A DNA stretch of 64,000 bases from Phoebastria nigripes (taxonomy: Eukaryota > Chordata > Aves > Procellariiformes > Diomedeidae): NCBI GenBank assembly GCA_035582835.1, contig JAYKAV010003060.1, positions 40,375 through 104,374 on the forward strand, given 5' to 3'. The notes beneath the pieces are model-generated. The model did not search any database. It saw nothing but the letters and a program-made list of their open reading frames with translations, and was not told the DNA's origin. Positions within the stretch are counted from its first letter, which is position 1. Every line of letters begins with the position of its first letter. The translations under genes and the position numbers were made by a program. Shown here piece by piece: positions 12,701 to 22,473 of this stretch.

Positions 12701-13054
12701 ATGACCTCTGCTCCTCCTCCAATAACCCCGCCACCTGGACATATAATTGCCCAGATGCCACCATATATGAATCATCCTCCTCCAGGACCTCCCCCTCCTC
12801 AGCATGGAGGCCCACCAGTAAATGTAAATGCACCCCCTCCCCATCACTATAATCCTAACTCTTTGCCACAGTTCAGTGAAGATCAAGGAACTCTTAGTCC
12901 CCCTTTCACACAGCCTGGGGGAATGAGTCCAGGGATATGGCCAGCTCCAAGGGGGCCGCCTCCGCCTCCAAGGATGCAGGGGCCTCCTGCTCAGGCCCCG
13001 CTTCCTGGACCACACCACCCTGATCAAGCCAGATACAGACCCTATTACCAATGA
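6750..13054 (+). CDS. CBLL1: CBLL1 (Hakai), RING-type E3 ubiquitin ligase
   Basis: Complete gene with six coding exons: 6750-6762, 9575-9742, 10098-10198, 10460-10543, 11379-11452 and 12013-13054. Together they make 1,482 nt or 493 residues, against about 491 in human. All introns are GT-AG. Hakai ubiquitinates tyrosine-phosphorylated E-cadherin and is also part of the WTAP/VIRMA/ZC3H13 complex that supports m6A mRNA methylation. The RING ligands are visible as C109, C112, C125, H127, C130, C133, C145 and C148. A C2H2-like finger follows with C166, C172, H185 and H190; with the RING it forms the HYB phosphotyrosine-binding region. Residues from about 200 to the end are Pro/His-rich and disordered, ending RYRPYYQ. 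The start MDHNDND matches the family start, and splicing to exon 2 keeps frame. It lies between SLC26A4 and SLC26A3 as in human. Confidence 0.98.
6763..9574 (+). other. CBLL1: CBLL1 intron 1, with assembly gap
   Basis: A 2.8-kb intron. Its first 650 bp is CpG-island sequence interrupted by a 110-bp N run (6992-7101); the rest is AT-rich with T-runs. I recognise no second gene or named repeat. Confidence 0.85.
6992..7101. other. assembly gap (110 N)
   Basis: A continuous N run in the most GC-rich part of the island, a region that is often hard to sequence in birds. Frames called across it are not meaningful. Confidence 0.99.
9575..9742 (+). CDS. CBLL1: CBLL1 coding exon 2
   Basis: Encodes residues 5-61, including GTNSSGSLGGLDVRRRIPIK and a basic stretch. 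Acceptor TTTCATAG, donor GTAAAT. It enters and leaves in phase 1. Confidence 0.96.
10098..10198 (+). CDS. CBLL1: CBLL1 coding exon 3
   Basis: Encodes residues 61-94 with FDYNEEERYECKGGEMFGNQ, just before the RING. Acceptor TTTCCACAG, donor GTAAAG. The last codon is AAG (K) where the human protein has Q. Confidence 0.96.
10460..10543 (+). CDS. CBLL1: CBLL1 coding exon 4
   Basis: Encodes residues 95-122 and the first RING ligand pair, C109 and C112, in HFCDKCGLPIK. Phase 0 at both ends; donor GTGAGT. Confidence 0.96.
11379..11452 (+). CDS. CBLL1: CBLL1 coding exon 5
   Basis: Encodes residues 123-147 with the core RING ligands C125, H127, C130, C133 and C145 (PCKHVFCYDCAILHEKKGDK). It ends inside the codon for G147; donor GTAAGT. 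Confidence 0.96.
12013..13054 (+). CDS. CBLL1: CBLL1 coding exon 6 (last)
   Basis: Encodes residues 147-493: the last RING ligand C148, the C2H2-like finger (SIVQGCKRTYLSQRDLQAHI), then a long Pro/His-rich tail. The minus-strand open frame at 12479-13063 is a by-product of this biased composition. Stop TGA at 13052-13054. Confidence 0.97.
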
Positions 13055-15100
13055 TATGAGCAATTATATGAATAGAGAGTGCTATGAAGAGGATAAAACT
13101 ATATACAGCACCCTTTTAATTAAGTGTTTGGGGTTATTTTGTTGTGTTTTTTTTTTAAATACTGTCATTTTGACTGTAAGACATTTTGGGGTTTGAATCT
13201 TAAATGATTTTTAAGCCTTGGCCGTAGGACTCTGACTTCAAATATTCTGTAGTGGTAAAATAAGTGGCTTAGTAGACCACGGTTGAATTTTAACAGAACT
13301 TCTGTCTCTAGTGTGGCTAAATTGTCCTAAGATGAACACTTGTAATATTGTTTCCTGGAGAAAATGAACATGTGTTGTACCATTCTGAATATTGTTTTTG
13401 TTAAATCCAGTGTTTAGTTTCACTTGTGATATGTTTTTGTTAACCTGTGTACAATAATTAAATTGAAATATGGTTGTAAAAGTGGTGGGGTTTTATATGA
13501 AGATAACACAGACATAGTTCTGGGACACCATTTCGGAACTAATACTTTCCAAATGGGCAGCATAATGAAATATTAAGGGTACTTAAGTATTTCTCCTACT
13601 AACAGTTACCATTACTTATAACAAATTCAGGCTATGGTAAATTCATGCCACTAGAAATCAGACATGCAGAAAACTGCATTTCAGCTTTTTCTTTCTTTTT
13701 TTCTTTAAATTTAGATAAAGCAGCAAGATAAATTTATCAGAAATACAGCTTTGGGCATGACATGAAACCATGTAATAATGTATTGTGGGTTTTGGTGGGT
13801 TTTTTTGTTTGTTTTAAAGCTACTTTTGTTTTGGAAGGCTCTGTTTACATGTACACTATTCACTGGAGTTGAATTCAAACTATTGTGTTTACCTATGGCT
13901 ATGTTTGCGTGGAGGTGGCTGTGAATTGGCTTGCCATGTCTGTGAGAAGCAGATAATTTTTCGTAGGGAAGTGGTGGTTGCTTCTGTCACTTTATATAGT
14001 ATGTACAGTAGGAAAACTTCCCATTTGGATAACCTGAAAGTGGTCTGAAATCCCTTATGTAGATACAAAGAAATAAAAAAGCTACACATCCTTCATCTGT
14101 TTAGATTTTGCGATACAGATTTAATTGAACAGACCATAGTTAGGTGTTTTGTTTTGCTTTTTTTAAAAAGTAGCAATATAAGCAGGCCTTCAGGTCTGTT
14201 TTGGCCCAAAATTTATGTTTTATAAGCATACTTTTAAAGACAAATGTAATAAATATAAAATGAGAATGTTCTTTTTTAGTGTGCAGCTGGTAGCAGAACC
14301 AGACAATAATAAGACAGTGCTGTCTGTTGTTTGGAGTGCTTATCTTTGCATTTCTGATCAATGTTAGAGCTGAACCTTTGTTTTTTCAAAATGCCACATT
14401 TCTAGCAGTGGTGCTTTTAGATAAAGAATCTTGTGGGTTTTTTTCTAAGGTTTGTAATTTCCTACTGTTCTCGAATAATCTGAACCATCTTAAAGCCTCA
14501 GTGTTGCTATTTATTTTGTAGACCTTCTTTCCTGCCTCCTAAGTGTTAAATTTATGAAAGAGCTTTGGCAGTGCAACATTCCAAATTTTGTGATTTTACG
14601 TATGAACTGCATATTTTTAATTACCAGAGCAAGGGCTCTTTAGATTTACTCTCTGTCCTTGACTGCCATTGATTTCCTTGTGACCACGGGCAAATCTTTT
14701 AGACTACCTTTCAAATAAATACTTCTTTAGAGATGTGCAAATAAATTCTGAGAAATACAAATAAATTCTGGGGTCTACAAATGGCCAGTAAGTGTCAACT
14801 GCTTAGAAGTCTGCCTAGCTGTAATACGCTTCTTTCTAAGACAGAGTTCTTTGTTTTGGTTTCTCTGAAAAATGAGTAATTTTAAATACACACTGGCGAA
14901 GAAAAAGAGGCTGATTGTGATAGTGTGCTATGGTACGGGGTTGGTTGAAAATTTACTGTTTCAGTGTGTATGAAGGTGAAAGTGACTCTGCCAGCATTGT
15001 TTTGTTTCAGTAACTTAAAATAAACATGTGAGGAACTTTTAAGGACCCCCTTTTGTCACTGTTAAATTACTTGGTAGGAGGTAGGCTTAGGCAGGTTTAT
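13055..15100 (+). other. CBLL1: probable CBLL1 3'UTR
   Basis: AT-rich noncoding sequence with many possible polyadenylation signals: ATTAAA at 13457, then AATAAA at about 14072, 14247 and 15019. A short and one or more long 3'UTR forms are likely, but the true end cannot be set from sequence alone. Confidence 0.5.
13457..13462 (+). terminator. candidate proximal polyadenylation signal of CBLL1
   Basis: ATTAAA about 400 nt after the CBLL1 stop, followed within 30 nt by the G/U-rich element GTGGTGGGGTTTT. That is a good downstream element for cleavage. Confidence 0.45.
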
Positions 15101-18100
15101 ATTACAGCATATAATTTCATCTGGGAGGAAATCTGCATGTCTGATTAATACTCTTTGACTGCAAAGCCAAACTTATGTGGGACATACCTGTTTTAAACAG
15201 ACTTACTGGCAGTTCTAGGTACCAGCTTCATTTTGTTTAGGCTGAGAAGGTAACACATGCGGGTTTATGAGGACACTGTGGCAGGCTTTTGTGCAGGGAG
15301 ATGCATCAACCTCACCTGTGCGCTCTTGTTTTGGAAAGTAGGACATTCTGAAATCAGCTATTACCTGTCAATTGCAGGTGATGAGGAAATAAGGCAACTC
15401 TTTCCATCATGCTAGTTTTTAGAAATAAGTCAGGTTGCATACTTCTGTTATATGTTACCCACTCTGTTGTGAAACAGATGAAGGGTTCAAACTCAATAAT
15501 TCTGGGTCCACTGCTATTCTTCTTGAAGTTATTGATAAAGTGCTTTTCTGAAAATGCTGTGGCAGTTGAATTGATTAAGGGAAAACTGCAGCCTTTGCTC
15601 TATCAAAAAGCACAAACGACAAATGTCACTGTAGAGAATGCATGAGAATTTTTTTCTGTTTATTTGATGCAAAGGTGACATATGTCATATGGACAATGAC
15701 ATATTACTCAAAAAATCAGTGGGATCCCTTGAATTGTTCAGTGACCATGGACTAAAAGTCTTTGTAGTAGAGAACTTACTGAAAAGTCATCTTATGTAGG
15801 CAGGACTTGGACTTGGGTCAAATTTCTGTGTCCTGCTTGTATAGGAAGACCTAAATCCATTTATTTATTATGTCTTAAGTATACCTATGTAACTAAAGGC
15901 ACTGTTAATGCTTTCATATTTACAAAGTTAAAAAATGTCTGTGTAGGTTAAAATCTTGTTAACAGTCTTTTTAATTTGTTTATGGGGGTTTGGGCGTGTT
16001 TTGGGGTTGTTTTCTTTTTTTGTTCAGTTCGTTGGTTGGGGTTTTTTTTGCAAAATACCTGATTGTTTCAGTGTGAGGTTCAGAAATGCCGTGTATTGTA
16101 TTTAACTGTATAACTGACAGTCTGAGAAATGGTGAGATGTACTTGCGAATTCTTTGGGTTCCTACTTATGTCTTCCTGTAAAGACAAACATTTGAATTGA
16201 ATTAATTATGTTTATTTTGAATAAATATCCCTGTTCGTGGCAGTGATCTCCCTCCCGAGGCATTGCCGAGCAGATCTCAAGGTTTGAAGAGCACTCTGAC
16301 GACATTTAAATTTGTCAGCCATTGTAGGTTCCTCTAATAATGTCACATAAGGGAATGAAAAGGGTTTTGATGATGGTTTGTGTCCACCGTGGAATGAATG
16401 AAAGGACGCCAGCAGACGGCCTGAAAACATCAGTGGTTTAGATGCTTGTCTCCTTACACTTTATCTTCAATTCCATCTACAACTTTGCTTAAAGGATTGC
16501 CTGCAACCATGCATGCTTTACAACAAGCAGGCTAATGGCGTGAACATGTACTTTATGTTTGGTTGTTTTTTAAAAAATGCAATTAACATGAAGATTGGAT
16601 ACCTACATGTGTTAAGTGATACTTTTCATGCCTTTTAAAAAAGAAAAATGAAAAATGTGAATTATTTTTTAAAAATCTGATCCAAGAGAATTGGAAAACC
16701 TTACTGGCTGGACTTTCCTTTTCTTTTCACTTACTGCTCTCAAAGGAGTGTCAAATTCTGTTTGTTAAAAAATAAAGTGGAAGTAGCTCGTATTCATTCC
16801 ATGTTAGAGTTTGCACACATAGCAAGGGAGAAAAAACGTCTCCTGTATTATGTAAAGTCAGGTGTTCGCAAAAGCACATTTGTGGATATGCTTTCTCTGT
16901 GGATCGAGTCTGAACACCTCTCTGTTCTTAAAATGTTTTCTGCTCTGTAAAACTTGTGTCTGATTTTGTGTTGTTTCTCTCTGCGTGCATTGCCGTGTTG
17001 CTGACAAAAGCATGCACAGGGTCGCATCAGAAGGTACTGTCAAGCCTGGGAAGCTGGAGGAGCACAGCGGATTGCAGTTGCAACGTAATATTGAACGTGT
17101 AGGAAATATGTTTGAACTTTTCCTGTTCATATATATGACACTACAGGGTCCAGTGCAGCAGAGAAATGTGCAAGGTTTATATTCATTTTCATCCTGACTA
17201 CATTTCTAAAGGAAATGTCAGTATTATACAAGTTGTATTTCCCCTGTTTTTTATTTTATGGTGTTAAAAACAGTTCTTGGCAATTGTTAAATCAGCTTTA
17301 TATAGTAATGGTGCCCTCATAACAGTGAGGTTCTTCACTGTATTCAGGTATGTTATATTCATACTAATGGTGCACACTGACCAGTTTGTAAAGTGAACTA
17401 GCTGCATTTGTTTGGGCAATGTGAGTGACAATAATGAAGTTTAAAGCTGCTTTTAGTCTTGACTGAGCCATAAGACAGAGTGACGTTAGCAGCTTTTCCT
17501 ACTCTGAATTGTATCTCCTTGTTCTCTAAATATGGGGCATTAATTTGTTGGGGTTTTTTAAAAATTGTTTTCAGTTTTGACTCAGTTAATGAGTACAAGA
17601 GATTAAAAGATTAAAAAATCCAACATAGGTCTGGAAAGGTGTGGGTGGAATAGCAGCAGGAAGCTGGTAAATTAGCTCAGTCATCTTGAAACTTTTATCA
17701 TTCATTTTGATAATAGAACGCAAGTGATTCTCAACTGCTAGTAGGACTGGTTGTAATACACTTATGTTAATGGAAAGAGTGACAATGTATGCAAGCGGGT
17801 GGGAATGTTTCAATTTTTATGTAGTAATGTTTCACAAAAGAACTTCAGCTTAACTGCTTAAAAAACCCCAAAATTAGTAATTTTAAATAGATGTGAATAT
17901 GTGTCAGTCAACAAGAGTTTTCTTCAGTTTTATTTGTGAAAACCAATGCTTGAACACAGCTCCAAGATAATTTATGGCGAATTATTTCCTACACTAAATA
18001 AAATCACATAAGTACTAATGAGAGTTCCTGCACTTGTTCTTTGCCATTTCTGGATCAGGTAAACTTTCAGGCATTTTCTTAGGAAGCAGAAGGGAGCAGA

Positions 18101-19144
18101 TGCATAAAGAAGAGTGAGAAAAGAAAGCTGTCCACATTCATAACAGGGATGAGGAATAGAGAACCGTGAGTGGTGTTTCTTTTCCACTAAAGAAGTGCTT
18201 AAGGATACTTTTTCCTTAATAGAAACTTAGTTTGAAATTGAGAAAAATACAGTCTTGTATGTTATAATGCTTTTTCCACTGGACCCAAGACCTTTGAATT
18301 TTTTGTCTCTATGTTTCACACAGGCAATCTCGTCTGCACTGCAAAGTGAAAACGAGGCTTGAGAGTAGGCTTGAGCATCACAGCCTCCTTGGCTTCTGTA
18401 TTTTCCATCCCTCTTGCTGGCTGTAAAATGCCTGTTATTTGGTTACCAAGCATCTGCACTGTGCTGAGGAGAGGTAGGCTCAGGATATGTGATGAATTGA
18501 CACCATACCTGTCAGCTCTCCAAAAAGAAAGCAGGTATGAAATTTGCCTTTTAGCTTATTATTGAGTAAAATATTAAAAAGCGGTGTATGATATTGCTCT
18601 AACCGAGCAGCAACAGTGCCCAATGGAGGAGCAATAAATATTTAGGTTTCCAAAGGTGCCTGTCTCAAGAATAAGCCAGTAAATCTGCATCACCACAATA
18701 TCCCACAAAGGAGCAAGGTGTATGTGCTACAATCTACGTGAGGGTAAACTGCCCAGAGAAATGTTCGTATTAGAGTAACAGAGAGTTGAATGCAGAAATA
18801 ACCAGTACCTGGAGCGGGAAATTGTGTAACGTATCAGAAATACAATGCTGCTGTTGTCAACATAAAATATGAGGAGTAGGGTGATTTCAGAGGATGACAA
18901 GTAGCTGGTAGGGATGTGTGACGTGGGAGTGCAAGGTGCTCTGGTCAAGGCTGTCTAGGTCTCCTGTCCATTTAAGAAATGGCAAATAGTTTTGGAAGGG
19001 GGATCTATGCTCTGGGGCATTGTGCTATATCAGAAGAGTCATTAGTATCGAAATGAATTGTTCTGAGGAGTGCAATTTAGAAAAGAATATTTTTTTCTTA
19101 ACCTGAAGCCTGCCAGCAAATCCAATATGGTGTTGAAATGCAAT
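15101..19144. other. CBLL1-SLC26A3 intergenic sequence
   Basis: About 4 kb of mostly AT-rich unique DNA between the two convergent genes. Further AATAAA hexamers (for example near 16217 and 16768) could extend CBLL1 transcripts. No open frame here has a recognisable domain. Confidence 0.5.
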
Positions 19145-19149
19145 ATGTG
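19145..19149. repeat. target-site duplication, left copy (ATGTG)
   Basis: ATGTG directly precedes the LTR and is repeated exactly at 19744-19748. Five bp is the usual duplication length for ERVL-type elements. Confidence 0.85.
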
Positions 19150-19743
19150 TGTCGTGGTTTAACCCCAGCCAGCAACTAAACCCCACACAGCTGCTTGCTC
19201 ACTCCCTGCTGTGGGATGGGGGAAGGAATCAGAAGAGTAAAAGTGAGAAAACTCGTGGGTTGAGATAAAGTCAGTTTAACAGGGAAAGCAAAAGCTGCAC
19301 GCACAAGTAGAAGCAAAACAAGGAATTAATCCACCACTTCCCATCGGCAGGCAGGAGTTCAGCCATCTCCAGGAAAGCAGGGCTCCATCACACGTCACGG
19401 TTACTTGGGAAGACAAACGCCATCACTCCGAATGTCCCCCTTTTTCTCCTTCTTCCCCCAGCTTTTATTGCTGAGCAAAACGTCATATGGTATGGAATAT
19501 CCCTTTGGTCAGTTGGGGTCAGCTGTCCCGGCTGTGTCCCCTCCCAGCTTCTTGTGCACCCCCAGCCTACTCGCTGGTGGGGTGGGGTGAGAAGCAGAAA
19601 AGACCTTGATTCTGTGTAAGCACTGCTCAGCAATAACGAAAACATCCCTGTTTATCAACACTGTGTTCAGCACAAATCCAAAATGTAGCCCCATACTAGC
19701 TACTATGAAGACAATTAACTCTATCCCAGCCAAAACCAGCACA
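19150..19743 (-). mobile_element. solo LTR of an avian endogenous retrovirus (ERVL-like), copy 1
   Basis: A 594-bp element with TG...CA ends and an exact 5-bp duplication (ATGTG) on both flanks, so it is a solo LTR. On the minus strand it begins TGTGCTGGTTTTGGCTGGGA and ends in AACCACGACA, which I recognise as a common neoavian LTR type. Its TATA region reads CAATAAAAGC at 19461-19470 and its CRE-like site has decayed (ACGTTTT). A second, very similar copy lies at 56861-57455. There is no internal viral sequence beside it. The family name is from memory and should be treated as approximate. Confidence 0.88.
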
Positions 19744-19748
19744 ATGTG
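19744..19748. repeat. target-site duplication, right copy (ATGTG)
   Basis: Exact match to 19145-19149, directly after the terminal CA of the LTR. Confidence 0.85.
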
Positions 19749-19869
19749 GTATTCCACCAGACTGACTTGCTTTTGCTGGGGATGTTTGCCTGAGTCTGTA
19801 TAGGTGCACGTGAGCACAGGACTGGGAGGAACAGCCCGAGCCGGAAAGTTCAGATTCCACTGGTACGAT

Positions 19870-20430
19870 GTGGTATCATGATTTTCATAAATATGTTAAG
19901 CCTCATCTTAAAAGTAGTTTAGGTTTTTTGCTCCTCTTATTCTAACTGGAAAGGATGTTTCAGAATCTCACCATTGTGAAAATTAGGAACCATCTTCTAC
20001 TATTTAGCTTATGTTTATGTTTGGCCAATTTATATCTTTTTTTTTTTTCTCATAGGACAATATTATTTTTTATCTTGCATAGCCTTTCCTCTCTCTTAGG
20101 TTAAATCCCTGATGTATCTATATCTCTTTTTGCCAGTCCTTAGATACAGGCTCTCCGTTCCACAAAATCCTCATAGCAATTTTCCTCATTAATTGCAGTT
20201 TGACTTCATCTTTCTTGAACCGGAGGGCTCAGTCCTGAAGTTCAGAGTATTTAGAGTGAAATGTCGCCTGTGCATTGTACAGTAGCACTAATATCTTCCT
20301 CATTCTGCTGGGAAAATCTGTTCTGATACAATCTATGTTTTTTTGGAAGACTGCATTAGAAAGGCAATTCGGTGACGTCCTGGTTGTACCTGTTCTCAGG
20401 TACTGTTGTGCTGGTTGTCTGGCACATGAC
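19870..20430 (-). mobile_element. ancient CR1-like LINE remnant
   Basis: Read on the plus strand, this region contains worn versions of antisense phrases typical of old amniote CR1 copies: TTTCAGAATCTCACCATTG, AAATCCCTGATGTATCTATA, GCAGTTTGACTTCATCTTTC and TGTACAGTAGCACTAATATC, in the expected order. No frame survives. Divergence is far greater than in the other CR1 copies here, so the insertion is old. Family placement is by recall. Confidence 0.6.
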
Positions 20431-21220
20431 ACGTACCTGACTTAGCCAGCAAGTCTGCTGTGGCAGGCTCAGAAGAGCAGCAGGCTAGTACAACTGCCCA
20501 CCGGCCATCTGACATCTGCAGAAAGCGGTCTGTAACATCTCGCTGTGATTACCACCCAAGGCCGCCTCTCCCATGCCATTTCGGGCGCCTGATCACCCAC
20601 TGCAGAACCGCAGCTTGTAATTCATCTGCAAATGCATGAGTGTGTTTTCTGAATGCTGAACTTCTCTTACCTCAGCCTTCAAGGTCACCTCATTCTTTCT
20701 GTGTTCAAAGCCTCCTTGCTTTAATATTATCTTCCAGCTTGGTTTCATTAGCAGATTTCCTCAGATAAGTCCAGATTTTTGTAAAAAAAAAAAAAAAAAA
20801 AAAAAAGAAAATATTTAACAAGTCAGTGGTCCCTCCACCCTGGTACTTCCCTTTCAAAGCTCCTAGTTGTCACCTCCTCTTTAGCATAATCCATCTTTGC
20901 CTTTCAGTGCCTTTAGGCATCCCACCTTCTCCAACAGCATAAACAATTGCCCATTGGCATGGCACGGAAGGCTTTGCTCAAGTCCATAGAGGTGACATCT
21001 ATGGCATTTCCCTTTGGAAGCTCGGTTTCCTAAATGAAGGTACCAGGTGAACATGGCATGTGTATATGTACCTTGTATAAAACCAAGCTGCATTTCTCCG
21101 CACTTACTCCTGTCTGGTTTTCCTTCAAATTTTGTTTTGAAGTCCTGCATGCTACAGAGACAAAAATTGTGGTTCTTGTTTACCCAGAGCACTTTCTCCT
21201 TCCCTTCAGCCCTGCCTAAA
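20431..21220 (-). mobile_element. possible continuation of the ancient CR1-like remnant
   Basis: Weak similarity in the same orientation continues (for example CTCAAGTCCATAGAGGTGAC near 20979), with unrelated stretches and an A24 tract at 20783-20806. It may be an extension of the same old LINE or a second one. Low confidence. Confidence 0.3.
20783..20806 (+). repeat. A24 homopolymer
   Basis: Twenty-four A in a row after TTTTTGT. No retrocopied gene is visible upstream, so it looks like a simple repeat. Confidence 0.9.
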
Positions 21221-21930
21221 TACAAGTCCAAATGCACTGTTCTGGTTACCCCAGCTTGGTTGAAAGGCCACACTAGGCTTGAAAACTAAAAACTCTTGTG
21301 ATTTCAGACTGCTATTTCTTTCAGACTCCGGGGATGGTTCCATTTTCCTTTGGGCTGAAGATTTTTATACCTCCAGCACTTGCTATGCTAAATTAAAAGT
21401 TCTGTCACTTTTGGGGTTTGGTTTTTGTTTTTTTTTCTCTGAAAGGTGTGATGTAGTTCATCTTCAAGCCTTAGACTTCCAGCAGGAGTTAATTGACGGC
21501 AGTTGTACATCTGGGCTGTGCAGACTAGAGTATCAGAGTAGACTCTTTAAGTTAAACTCCTCTGTGCATCCGTCCAAGAGACCTGGGCAATTCAGCCTGC
21601 CCACCTGGCAGCTCCGCACCCACAGCTCCTCCCGAGCCGAGTTCTGGGGCCCGTGCACCTGGCCACTCTCTGGGAGACACATCCCAGGGCTCATTGATTA
21701 CGAACTACCTCGATGGTATATTGACAAATGCAGCAAGCAATGCAGAGTTACCAAAATCATTATTTAATAGTTCACTATAAATGTATCCTCTCTTCTGCAC
21801 TTTGTACCAGCCCAAACCAAACCAATGAATCATGTTTGGATCTGAAAATGTTGTGTCTTTCCTGAACAACCTTCCTGTTTTACAGTAGATATATGGGTCA
21901 CTGTGTACACTACGCTCATGGTAGTGAGCT
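21221..21930. other. unassigned sequence downstream of SLC26A3
   Basis: Unique-looking sequence. A plus-strand frame of 162 codons (21279-21767) has no recognisable domain, no conserved neighbour and a composition like its surroundings. I do not call it a gene. Confidence 0.4.
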
Positions 21931-21939
21931 GAAAACAAG

Positions 21940-21945
21940 TTTAAT
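21940..21945 (-). terminator. candidate polyadenylation signal of SLC26A3
   Basis: ATTAAA on the minus strand, followed by a GTGTACACAGTG stretch. Another ATTAAA lies near 21766. Neither is proven. Confidence 0.35.
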
Positions 21946-22449
21946 AACTCAGTCTACTAGGTATCTTACAAACCATAAGGAAAACTTTATACAAGTTATA
22001 TACAAACTGAAGATAAAATATCACTCCTAACTATTTGTCTGTGCTATAAATTACAAGATTACAAATATTTATGTATTCTCTAGTAACTGTACAGGTTGTC
22101 TACAAACTGTCAGAATAATATAGATATATGTACAAGTATATGCAAATAGAGTTAATATTACCTGCTGCTTCAACTCTGTGGGTAGGCTGTCAGCAAGGTA
22201 TGAAATAAGAAAATCTGTGTGATTTTAGCCTCCACGTATGTACATAAATACATGTATGTACTATATATATACAAAGATGCATAAAGACTAACATGCCCAT
22301 TCCAAAACTTAGAACAAAGCCATATATAGTAAATCCTTCTTAAGGTATACAGAAGTATCCTTCTGTCTTCATGCTCATCACTGTGTCTGCATTCATCTTC
22401 TGTAAGTGATGTTGTGTTGCTGGAGGATATTATATTTAGAAAATTAAAT
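21940..22449 (-). other. SLC26A3: probable SLC26A3 3'UTR
   Basis: AT-rich sequence with repeated TATATAC/ATGTAC-type words follows the SLC26A3 stop on the minus strand. No AATAAA occurs between the stop and 21.9 kb. The first reasonable signal is ATTAAA at 21940-21945, which would give a 3'UTR of about 0.5 kb. Confidence 0.45.
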
Positions 22450-22473
22450 CTAAAATTTTGTTTCTGTTGGAAT
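22450..22473 (-). CDS. SLC26A3: SLC26A3 terminal coding exon
   Basis: 24 coding nt: IPTETKF and TAG (22452-22450), after acceptor TCCTACAG. ETKF is identical to the human C-terminal PDZ ligand. Too short for an ORF search; found by looking for the expected tail. Confidence 0.92.
   Translation of the reverse strand: MPTETKF

Noticed and set aside
12479..13063. 194-codon minus-strand open frame rich in W and R
   Set aside because: It is the reverse complement of the Pro/His-rich tail of CBLL1; the biased codons remove stops on the other strand.
19388..19817. Open frames inside the LTRs (also at 57099-57410)
   Set aside because: They are present in both copies only because the LTRs are alike; LTR noncoding sequence with no known protein.
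20783..20806. A24 tract as the tail of a processed pseudogene
   Set aside because: No gene-like sequence precedes it on either strand, and it lies within old LINE-like sequence.
21279..21767. 162-codon plus-strand frame near the SLC26A3 3' end
   Set aside because: No domain, no splice or promoter context, and low-complexity hydrophobic stretches from T-rich DNA.
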